A stretch of 64,000 nt of DNA, taken from contig NC_087063.1 in the NCBI RefSeq assembly GCF_963678635.1, positions 63,719,290 to 63,783,289 of the forward strand, given 5' to 3'. Positions 54,955 through 64,000 of the stretch are shown in pieces. Made by a program: the position numbers and the translations under genes. The DNA is from Symsagittifera roscoffensis. Lineage: Eukaryota > Xenacoelomorpha > Acoela > Convolutidae. A model generated the notes under the pieces. It did not search any database. It worked only from the letters and a program-made list of their open reading frames with translations, and had not been told where the DNA came from. Each line of letters begins with the position of its first letter. The first letter of the stretch is position 1.

Positions 54955-56240
54955 ACTGATGTCCAGTTTGCTTAATTTACAATAACTGTTTAGTATGCCG
55001 AATTTCTAGTTTTTTCATCCAGATTTTTTTTATCATACCACGCAGAAAAATCAAAACTAAATTGAAAAAAAAACTTAAGACTATGGTCGGATCGTTCTGT
55101 GCTACATGCACAGTAACCGGTAGTTTTCAATCACATTTTTTTCCTCTTTCGAATAGACTACAATCATATATGTTAAAACTCGTTCAATTGATTGTGTTCC
55201 ATAAAAGTATCAACTGTTTGCCTATCTACTTGCTTGGGGGAATAGAGATAGCCAATACTTCATACGGGGATGAGATAGCTTAATTGATCATAGTGAAATG
55301 ATAAATCATGGTTCGTTCGCATACTGATTCTTCGTTCTGATTGTGCGTATTGATTCTTCGTTCTGATTATCTTCAGCACACTTCGCGCTCTTACGCTCCA
55401 AAAAAAGTGTATTAAGTCAAAACTGATTGTTTTGTCAAATTTTTGGAAAAAAACATAAGATTCCTGTGTTTATGCGAACCTGTAAAATGATGTTCAATTG
55501 GGTTCAGTTTTTATGGTAAGACGGTGATTTCTTGGTTCAAAAATATGAACGTCAATTTGATTACGCTGGGCCAAAAACTAAGAATTATTTTTTGGGGGTG
55601 TAAATTTGCTGACCATTTTGCTTACTTTACAATAAATGTTTAATACGCCTTAGTTCTAGTTTTTCATCCAAATTTTTTCATCATACCACGCAGAAAACAA
55701 CTAAAATGAAAAATAAGTTTTAAGACTTTGGTCGGAACATTTTTTACTACATGCATAGTATCTGGCTATTATTGTTTTTAAATTCATTTTTTTTCTTTTT
55801 CGAAAAAATTTTCTCTACACTCATATATATTATACTTCAGTCGTTCATTTGATTGCGTTCTATGAAAACATCAACTATCTGCTTATCTGCGTGCTTGATA
55901 AGATAGCACAATTGGTCTTAACGGCGGTGATAGTGACATTATAAATAATTGTTCGATCGCGTACTGATTGTTCGTTTCGATTGCGCGTATTGATTTTTCG
56001 TTCTGATTAGCTTCAGCTAAGGTCACGCCTTACGCTACAAAAAAAACATATTTTAAGTCATAACTAATTGTTTTGTCAACTTGTTTGGAAGAAAAGTGAT
56101 GAAATTCAAGTGTTTCAACCTATAAAATTTTGTTCAATTGAGTTTTTTAAGCAGGACAGTGGTTTCATGGTTAAAAATTGAACGTTAATTTGATTTAGCT
56201 GGGCCAAAGATTGAGAAATCTTTTTTTGAGTGTGTAATTT
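54955..56240 (+). repeat. Family D, tandem pair with 650 bp period
   Basis: Copy 1 is about 54958-55608 and copy 2 about 55609-56240. Paired landmarks are TTTGCTTAATTTACAATAAC (54967) against TTTGCTTACTTTACAATAAA (55617), ATCATACCACGCAGAAAA (55032/55680), GACTATGGTCGGATCG against GACTTTGGTCGGAACA, CTACATGCACAGTA against CTACATGCATAGTA, GTATTGATT(C/T)TTCGTTCTGAT, and GCTGGGCCAAA near 55566 and 56198. The GACT-GGTCGGA-TACATGCA block is shared with 15.1-15.4 kb. Confidence 0.85.
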
Positions 56241-58720
56241 ATCTAGCATACAGAAACAGATTTAGAGGTGTTTGTTATTTGGAAACATCCTTAGGAAACA
56301 TCCTGTGAAAATATTTTTTATTCTTACGCTTCATTTGCTGAATTTGACATGAAAATTGTTAATGAGAGTTTTCAGACTTAAATCTGAAATGCAAAAAACT
56401 ATACCCTTGTTACTAAAAATTAGTTTTATACCAAAAACCTACAATATGCGAATCAGCTTTATTAAATTTTTCTGTAGGTTCCGTAGCTTTTTGTTTAAAA
56501 TGAAAACTTTTTCAGTGGTAACTAAGTATTTTTCAAGTTAGCCAATGGACTTCACTGTGAGCCATGCATGGCCCTATTCGAAACAGACAATTTTCAACAG
56601 AGTTTCCTCGATTTGCCGTGCGACTTTGCGGATATTTCCTTATATGTCACTTTTTGTCGGATGGCGGATCACTGGTGTACAAGGAACTTGTTACTTATAG
56701 AACCATATGTGAAACTCCAGCCTAAAAGCCTAGTGTTTCTATGATGCTAAATATTAAGAGCAATGAAATGTAGCTCCAATTGATGCGTCTTAAACTAATG
56801 GATCATGATCATCCAAATTACACGTCGAAAACTTATCCAGAATACAATTAGTGACAAAACGGTTTCTTCAAAAATTAAAATCCCTTAAGCTAAAAATTTC
56901 GTGTAATTGAACATTTCGGCAGTGTGGCAAATTTGAAGAATTCAATTCTCGTTTCCAATGTTCAAATTGTTCAAAGAGTCCCCAATTTGGAATAATTTTA
57001 CGACTGTCAGTTTTAAAATTTCACTACCAGAGTTTTTGACGCTAATGAACACTGAATTTGATGAGTTTGCAGGAATTCTCTCTTATTTCTATTATTTAAA
57101 AGAAACAAAGAGAGAATCAGTAAATAAATAAGAATTTGAACCGGTAAAATTTGAGTTAAAATGCATTTTTCAACACAAGATGCATGGAAATTGCAACTTT
57201 TTTTTCGAGAAGATTAGACAAAATTTAGCATTAACAGCAAGCGCCGAAAAATTGCAGTTTTTTCATCAAAATTGTCCAGAAATTCCCCTCTACGAAATTT
57301 TTGGCTTACCGAAAATCAAAGGTTGTATGAAAAGATATGCGTGGCAAAATTGTGTCTTAAAACTGAACATAATATTAAACCTCTGAACATAACATTAAAT
57401 TTTCTTTGATTTTCGGTAAACCAAATGAGCTGAGATTTTTTTTAGTAGTGCAAAACCAAAATAGAAGAGAATTGAAAGAAAAGCTCAACCCGGCGTTGGA
57501 AAAAGGCGATTTTTTCAGTATTTCCATTCTAATGGTTGAAAGAGTTCAAAAAGAGCGGTTTTGAATAATTTTTCCAAAATATGACCAGTCCAATTGAGAC
57601 AAAAGATTCTGATTGCTCTAAAAATTGTTCCAACTTGCTGGTATAAGCACCACAACTGACAAATAATTCCTAATAGTTAGTAAAAAATAGTTTGTAGATT
57701 TTCAAAACCCAGATGAATTAAAAAATAATGATAATAATCTAAAGATCAAAAACTCTTGGACTGATTAAGAGGATTTTCCGCACCAAAAAAAACCTGACTG
57801 ACAAGCTTTGGTTGATTGCCCAAAGAACTTCATGAAATATTTTCATACACATAAATCTAACAAAATCACTCCATTCATTATAATTCGGCCATGAATGATT
57901 CTCGAGAAAACGAGGAAAGCCTATAGAATTTATTTACATATTTCATCGCGTGAAAACTAAAGTTGCCACTACTTTGTCCGTGACAGTACATTCTAAAATA
58001 TCATATTCTAAAATTTAGCAGAAAAACGCAATCTGGAACATTTACGAAAGATAGTTGAGAAAATTGTCTATTACAATTCAAAAACAACCAAAATAATTCA
58101 GGAATTTTTCTTGAACTATGTTGGAACCAGTTTAAAACTAGTTTTTATACCCAATTATATTCTTGATAAAACTATCTCTATGAAATATTTCTAACTAACC
58201 AATCATGATCCATAACTAACACTGACAACTATTTCTAATGCTGAAACTACTTGTAGTTTCAGCACCAGAACAATTTAAATATAACTTAGAAGACAGTTGT
58301 TCTCCTTTGGATTAAGTTCTAGATACCTAACCCGCAAATACCAGTATACGCTAGATCTATTGAGACTAGGAGTTATAAAAGTAAGATTAAGATTGGTTTT
58401 AGACTAAGAAGTTGCACGAATCTATCCGGCCGAAAATAAGACAGCGTGACGAACAGACGGTGTACCTTATCTGAAATTACTCTATGAGTAAGCTATTCCA
58501 GGTATAAACTCAATGTTTCGACGATTAAAATTGGTTTTTGATCTTTGAATTTGTTTGAACTAAATTTCTTGGAACTAAAGTTCTTTGGATTTATTTTTGA
58601 AAAAAAAAATGTTTCAAAGGGTCAACTTTTTTCCTCTGAGAAACCTTAACTTTAAAAAACTTCGAAGCTAAAAGGCCTTTAAGTTTCTTCATGCCACTTT
58701 TGCTTTTGTAATACAAGAAC
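56241..58720. other. No gene recognised; a 16-bp perfect inverted repeat
   Basis: TTACCGAAAATCAAAG (57306-57321) and its exact complement (57404-57419) flank 82 bases. A shorter pair, ATTCTCTCTT and AAAGAGAGAAT, is at about 57074-57118. The frames at 56356-56541 and 57180-57386 are AT-driven. Confidence 0.5.
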
Positions 58721-58723
58721 TGA

Positions 58724-58868
58724 TTATGCCCCTTTTAACAAATGAGGAAGTTTCCGGGTGATTAACTTACAGGAGTTTTCCGTGAAAAAAAGAAAGCCTA
58801 TTATGCCCCTTTTAAGAAATGAGCAAGTTTCCGGGTGATTAATTTATAGGAGTTTTCCGTAAAAAAAA
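58724..58868 (+). repeat. 77-bp tandem duplication
   Basis: TTATGCCCCTTTTAACAAAT at 58724 and TTATGCCCCTTTTAAGAAAT at 58801; both continue GAGGAAGTTTCCGGGTGATT or its one-base variant and AGGAGTTTTCCGT. Confidence 0.92.
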
Positions 58869-59313
58869 GCCAAACTACTTAAATCAGTGTCTTCACTTCC
58901 TTTTTGAGTTCTCCCGCCCCCCACAACCTTCAAATTTTTACAAGTAAATTATTGTTCAAGTTATCCGATTGTTACACATATTGGCATGCGAACTAATTAG
59001 GCCATAAAAAAACAAACTTGATCTTCATGTTTAACCTTGTAAAATCCCTCATTAAACCATAAAATTGATGCTTCTGTGAGCTGGGGGAAGAAAAAAGAGC
59101 CCCTTTTGTGCCATTTAAAAATCTTTTAAAATAAGCAAAATATCAACCTTAAGAGTTTCCTCGGGAAAAAAAACCTCTTCTTAACACTGATGTAGCACAA
59201 TTTTAAAAAATATATTAGAAAAAACAGTGTTAATTTTCAAAGAAAAATTCGTTTCATTCAACCGAAGCTGCGGAGAAGGAGTCCTTTAAACCAAATGGTT
59301 TGCATGTAACTTT

Positions 59314-59840
59314 TTGTTCCGACTTTTGTAATGAAAGTAACGGAATATTTGTGCTCGGGTGGTTTTTTTTTTCAGACAAAATCGATTTTTTTTTCCTAGC
59401 CGGTAATCATTCAAAATTTTTTGATATCATTCAAAAAGTATTGTTGTCTTGAGCTTAATTTTGAAAAGATATTTCACCTCTGATCATATTTCGTAAAGTT
59501 ATGGGGATTTAAAGATTGCCATTTTGGGCAATTTGGGACAATTAACGCGCGATAAAATTTCGCAATATTAACTCGTAATTGGAGATTTAATCCGTCTTAG
59601 AAATCGTTCCAAATTGGTTCGGGAACGCTTATATGCCTTAATTGATATGTTAATATGAGCAAAATTAACTCTTAATACTTAATATGACGTGAGGGGGCAT
59701 GTTTTTACAAAAAATCTCAAAACTAAAAAAAAATTAATTGTATTTTATTACAGTTAAATTTTTCATGTTATTACTGCTCCATAGATCTATAAAGGCAGTC
59801 GGAACATTCAGGGCTCCACCTTGATACGAGCAGTCGTGTT
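59314..59840 (-). mobile_element. Family A structured element, reverse copy, full length
   Basis: Starts TTGTTCCGACTTTTGTAATG with GTAACGGAATATTTGTGCTC, has GACAATTAACGCGCGATAAA in its centre, and ends GGCAGTCGGAACATTCAGGG with GATACGAGCAGTCGTG. 527 bases. Confidence 0.85.
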
Positions 59841-60018
59841 TCACTTTTTCTCAAATCTCATGGAAGAAGGTTGTTTGGTTGCATCCTATTTGGTAGTGAA
59901 GTGATGTTTGTTAGCAAATAGATCCTTTTAAAAACTTTTTTGTTACCACTTCATATGTGCAATAGCGGTGTTAAAGAACAAAGAAAAAGTTTGATAGTTT
60001 GAACGGTAAACGTCGGAT

Positions 60019-60114
60019 TGCTTCTGTTGACTCAAGTTACACCAATAAAGTGCTTCTGTTGACTCAAGTTACACCAATAAAGTGCTTCTGTTGACTCAAG
60101 TTACACCAATAAAG
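60019..60114 (+). repeat. 32-bp minisatellite, three identical units
   Basis: Three perfect copies of a 32-base unit beginning TGCTTCTGTTGACTCAAGTT at 60019, 60051 and 60083. Identity implies recent origin. Confidence 0.97.
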
Positions 60115-60426
60115 TGTCAAATAAAAGCAACTTGTGATAAAATAATTGAAACACATAAAAAACCATGCTTATTTATAAAAGTTTTTCTACGATTCAATTG
60201 ATATTTAGTAGTCACATTATTCTTATATGATTTTTGGTGGGTAATGGTAAAAATTATCTTCTAAATTATGTAAACAAGCAGAAATTCAATCGTGAAAAAT
60301 TTAAAAACTTAGTTTGCTGAAAATTATTTTGTTCAAAAACTTTAATAGAAAAACCCAAAAAAGAAAATGGTAAAACGAAGCTCTAAAAAAGCAAAACAAG
60401 GCAAAAAAGAAACAATAGACAAAACA

Positions 60427-60955
60427 AGACTGCTCGTATCAGGGCGAAGCCCTGAATGTTCCGACTGCCTTTAAAGGTTTTATGGAGCAGTAATAACATT
60501 AAAAAATTAAATGTAATAAAATAAAAAAATATACATTTTTTTTAATTTGAAATTTTTTATGAAAATCATCCCCCCACACGCCATTTAAAGTACAAAAAGA
60601 TAGATTTAGCTCCTTGTAACAAATCAATTATGGCAAATAAGCTTCTTTCAACCAATTTGGAACGATTTTAAGGCGGATTAACTTTCCGCTTACGCGTTAA
60701 TAGCGCGAAATATATCGCGCGTTAATTGTCCCAAATTGGCCAAAATGGCAATCTTTAAACCCCGATAACTTTACGAAAAATGATCACAGGTGAAATATTT
60801 TTTCAAATTTGAGCTCAGGACAACAATACCTTTTGAATGATATAAAAAAATTCCGTCAAAAATGGCTAGTTAAAAAGTCGAAATTTGTCTGAAGAAAAAA
60901 AAAACCCACCCCGAGCACAAATATTCCGTTACTTTCGTATCGAAAGTCGGAACAA
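60427..60955 (+). mobile_element. Family A structured element, full length, first of a head-to-tail pair
   Basis: The best-preserved copy type: 529 bases. The start AGACTGCTCGTATCAGGGCG contains the perfect hairpin CAGGGC-GAA-GCCCTG. The centre has GCGCGA-AATATA-TCGCGC. At the end TTCCG pairs with CGGAA and ACTTTCG with CGAAAGT round TAT. It abuts the next copy with only CA between GGAACAA and AGACTG. Confidence 0.93.
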
Positions 60956-60957
60956 CA

Positions 60958-61485
60958 AGACTGCTCGTATCAGGGCGAAGCCCTGAAAATTCCGACTGCC
61001 TTTTAAGGTCTATGGAGCATTAATAAGATGAAAAATTTCAAAGTAATAAAAAAATTTAAAAAAATTTTTGAAAAAAATTGAGATTTTATGTAAAAACATC
61101 CCCCCACACGTCATATTAAACACAAATTGATAGATTTTGCGCCTACTAACAAACCAATTATGGCTTATAAGCTTCCTTGAACCAATTTGGAACGATTTCT
61201 AAGACGGATTAAATCTCGCTTACGCGTTAATAGCGCGAAATTTATCGCGCGTTAATTGTCCCAAATTGGCCAAAATGGCAATCTTTAAACCCCCATAACT
61301 TTACGAAAAATGATCACAGGTGAAATATATTTTCAAATTTGAGCTCAGGACAACAATAGCTTTCGAATGATATAAAAAAATTCCGTCAAAAATGGCTAGT
61401 TAAGAAGTCGAAATTTGTCTGAAGAAAAAAAAACCCACCCCGAGCACAAATATTCCGTTACTTTCGTATCGAAAGTCGGAACAAT
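60958..61485 (+). mobile_element. Family A structured element, full length, second of a head-to-tail pair
   Basis: 528 bases and very similar to its left neighbour, with the same start and end hairpins. The centre reads GCGCGAAATTTATCGCGC. No long reading frame in either copy. Confidence 0.93.
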
Positions 61486-62406
61486 AAGTCTTAATGTATA
61501 AAATCTTTTTATATGCCGCTTTCAAGCCGCTGCCTTTGAAATACCCATATCACGTTCTGACAGCTGCACTGTGGTGTTGCTTGCGCAAAAACTAACCATC
61601 AGTAAAGCTGATAGAAAAGATGCTATTAAATTTTCAATTCTTCCCTTTCAATGCAAAGTCTTTCAATGCAAACGAGTTGCCAAGTGAGTACTTTACTATG
61701 CAAGTTGGGCTAAAAAAATATGGATTCAGAACAAAAAACTGCACTCGCGAGCTTGCTTTTGCAAACATTTGAAGTGCCGAAAATTATTGACAGGCTGTTA
61801 CTTGTTAATGATAAGTCTGAATAAGAGCATATATTCTAAACGTTTACAAATAACAAAATCACTCGTAAAAACAAATTTATGCAATTGCGAAAGCTGAAAC
61901 TTGTAGACATGTCTCTTATTGTTCCGAGTTTCGAAGAAGACGGAATATTTAATCTTTTTTTATTCACCTAGTTTTTGGCGATCGAAATAAATGCGCAATT
62001 CTTAACAGAAAAGATATGCAAAAATTCACAAAGAGCTTATTTTATATTCTCTCCAACGCTTTTTACTTACAGTTTTTCTTGGAAACTCCGCTGCAAAACT
62101 TTCTGGAAACTTTGAGCGCTTAAATAAAAGTAACATGCGATTTCATTTTTTCATTCACGTTTCATCTCTATACACTATTTGGTCTTTTGTCTCCTTGGTA
62201 GAAAAAAAACTAATTGATCGTGCTTTGCACTTTCCACCTCACGTTTGTTTATGGTTGCTTTTGATTCAAAGATTGTCTGAATCAGCTTACGCAATGTTAG
62301 TTCTTTCCATGTCAAAGTTAAAAGTCATCGAAGAGGTTTTATATGCAGGCTGTCCACATTTGCCCAAAAAAATCAAAGTGCGTTCCTTTAAAACAGGATT
62401 GTAGTC
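61486..62406. other. No gene recognised; the start of a reverse family A copy at 61919
   Basis: ATTGTTCCGAGTTTCGAAGA with GACGGAATATTTAATC at 61919 is a family A end; the remainder of that copy is not clear. The 89-codon frame at 62135-62404 (plus) is not recognised, and no splice sites or partners support it. Confidence 0.45.
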
Positions 62407-62892
62407 TCAACAATAATGCTCGTGTCAAAGCAAAGACGTGAATGTTTTATCTAATTAAGTTTCATGGAGTAGTGATCGATTTTAAGAAAATTGATACAAT
62501 TTTCAAAATAAAGAAAAACTTTTTTAAGTTTATTTTTCAAAAGTCATCCCCTACCCCCCTATAAAAGGCAAAAAAGGGTGGCATATTTCGCTTATAGCAA
62601 AGTGTTCAATCCCTCACCACGCTATAAAAAGTAGGATGTGGCATATTTCGCATATAGCAAAGAATTCAAATAGCATGCCTTAAATAATTTTAAACAATTT
62701 CTAAGACGGATTAAATTGTGTTTACGCGTGAAAAGCACGCAATACATCGCGCGTAGATTGTCCTAGTTTTGCAAAATTAGTAGTTTTCAAACCTCCAAAA
62801 CTTACACTAGTGAAACTTTTAAAAAATTCATGAAAACTGCAAGTTAAAAAATGAGCACAAATATTCCGTCACGTTCTTCGAAAATCGGAACA
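62407..62892 (+). mobile_element. Family A structured element, diverged forward copy
   Basis: AATAATGCTCGTGTCAAAGC at the start, CATCCCCTACCCCCCTATAA, GTGTTTACGCGTGAAAAGCA with CATCGCGCGTAGATTGTCC, and the end GAGCACAAATATTCCGTCAC, GAAAATCGGAACAATT. A block GTGGCATATTTCGC(T/A)TATAGC is duplicated at 62578 and 62637. Confidence 0.75.
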
Positions 62893-63475
62893 ATTAGAAG
62901 CCTTGAGTTGATTTGCGATCCGCGAAACCAATTAGAGCGAAAGCCAGGTAAGCATAGTATATTCATAGTTTGGCACCTTTTTGTTCGTATTTTCGAAAAA
63001 AAATTGCAGATTCCATTTATACTTGGGGTGTTTTGTTCTAAATTAGTCAATTTTTGACTTTTCAACCAAAAAAATATCTGACCATTTTTTTGCGATATGA
63101 AAAACATTGTTTCGTCTTCAAATTTAAAAAGTTATTGTTGGTGCAAAATTTGCTAACTTAGCCAACTTGGGATAAATAACGCGCAGTATACTGCGTTCTT
63201 ATAACAACCGTAACCCGAAGATTGATGCGTTCAATAATGAATAGAGGCAAGTCATTTGATCTTTTTTCAAATAAATCATTTGGTAGTTTCCATTAGTATG
63301 AGAAGGAACACATTGAATTAGTAAAAGTTTTCCAAAAAAATTCTAAATTGGCCTTGAAGTGCAGACGAAAAAATTTGATTTAACTTGACATTTCAGTTTG
63401 GCTCATTTACTCGTTGCTCATGTGAACAGATTCCATTTTGAGCAAATGGCCTTAACATGAAGCATGGTTAAGAAT
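62893..63475. other. No gene recognised; family A interior remnant
   Basis: Around 63125-63215 words such as AACTTAGCCAACTTGGGATA and ATAACGCGCAGTATACTGCG resemble a reversed-order family A interior, too decayed to bound. Confidence 0.4.
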
Positions 63476-64000
63476 TTAGGGACTGGATAGAACACTCAAA
63501 GCAAGTCGCTCAAACTTGGGTATTCTGTTGATCAAAGAGCTGTTTAGATGTAGTACAGGAGTAAATTCTTCGTGATCTGCATTAATAGAGAGCGTTTAAA
63601 CAGTTTTCGGTCTTCAGTTTGCCTTCGTTAGAGAAAAACTGAGAAAAGCGAAGGCCCAAATGCTGAAAAACAGGGTAGTCCAGACAGCTCAGAGTCCGAC
63701 TGCGGTTGGATTTGTTCTAATCGAAGGAACACTTACTTTTGGAGAAATCCGATCGTAGGAGTGATCAGTCTTCGGATTGGTCCGTTCTTTTGCTACTGTA
63801 TCTGTCAGATCCTTAGGGACTGGATAAAACACTTAAAGCAAGTCGCCCAAACTTTGGTATTCTGTTGATCAGAGATGTTTAGATGTAGTACCGGTGTAGT
63901 TTCTTCGTGATGATTGCATTGAGAGAGCGTTTAAACAGTGTTAGATCTTCAGTTTGCCTTCGTTAGAGAAAGACATTTGATCTTTTTTCAAATAAATCAT
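63476..64000 (+). repeat. Direct duplication at the window edge
   Basis: TTAGGGACTGGATAGAACAC (63477) and TTAGGGACTGGATAAAACAC (63813) open two matched blocks of about 165 bases (shared CTTCAGTTTGCCTTCGTTAG). Separately the last 27 bases of the window (from CATTTGATCTTTTTTCAAAT at 63974) repeat 63253-63279 exactly. The pattern continues beyond the window. Confidence 0.85.

Noticed and set aside
62135-62404. 89-codon plus-strand frame
   Set aside because: Hydrophobic, no recognised domain, no splice sites or neighbours to support it.
1-64000. CRISPR array, operons, prophage or bacterial genes
   Set aside because: No regularly spaced identical repeats with unique spacers, no ribosome binding sites or packed frames; the split receptor gene shows the DNA is animal nuclear.

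Overview
The window looks like nuclear DNA of an AT-rich, intron-rich animal. The only convincing gene is a split Cys-loop ligand-gated ion channel subunit of the nicotinic acetylcholine receptor type, on the minus strand. There is no bacterial-style gene packing, no operon, no CRISPR array, no rRNA and no intact tRNA gene. The receptor and the many miniature DNA transposons suggest an invertebrate; I cannot name the phylum (features of the receptor such as EKMPP after M2 would suit a cnidarian or another early-branching or lophotrochozoan animal, but that is a weak guess).

Receptor gene (about 2.8-20.2 kb, minus strand, read right to left). Five coding exons can be defined to the base with matching splice phases: signal peptide and N-terminus (20050-19790), loop B to loop F (10533-10398), end of the extracellular domain plus M1 (8221-8084), M2 (7704-7598), and M3 plus the start of the cytoplasmic loop (3017-2814). 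The four exons from loop B onward join in frame with no gap. About 100 residues between the N-terminal exon and the loop B exon (loops D, A, E and most of the Cys-loop) are not visible; a 200-base run of N (11366-11565) lies in that intron and may have swallowed one or more exons. The M4 exon is not visible and presumably lies left of the window. A TATA-like box sits about 136 bases upstream of the start codon.

Everything else is non-coding and repeat-rich. Recurrent families are: (A) a roughly 480-580 bp structured element with hairpins at both ends and in the middle, at least ten near-complete copies in both orientations, two of them head to tail at 60.4-61.5 kb; (B) a roughly 210 bp element beginning near GTTCCGACCA; (C) a hAT-type MITE with CAGGGGCGGATYTA ends and, in two copies, 8-bp target duplications; (D) a tandem pair at 55-56 kb. 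Single-copy structures include a 218 bp foldback palindrome at the left edge, a TIR element at 27.7-28.1 kb with a GC-rich three-arm cruciform core, a 3.4-unit tandem array at 33.6-35.3 kb, a TIR element at 38.6-39.6 kb with an internal 20-bp satellite, two tRNA-like SINE heads, and a 1.5 kb diverged duplication (43.7-45.2 and 48.2-49.8 kb).

From 20.2 kb to the right end (about 44 kb) I see no gene that I can support; it may be intergenic or a long intron of something outside the window.
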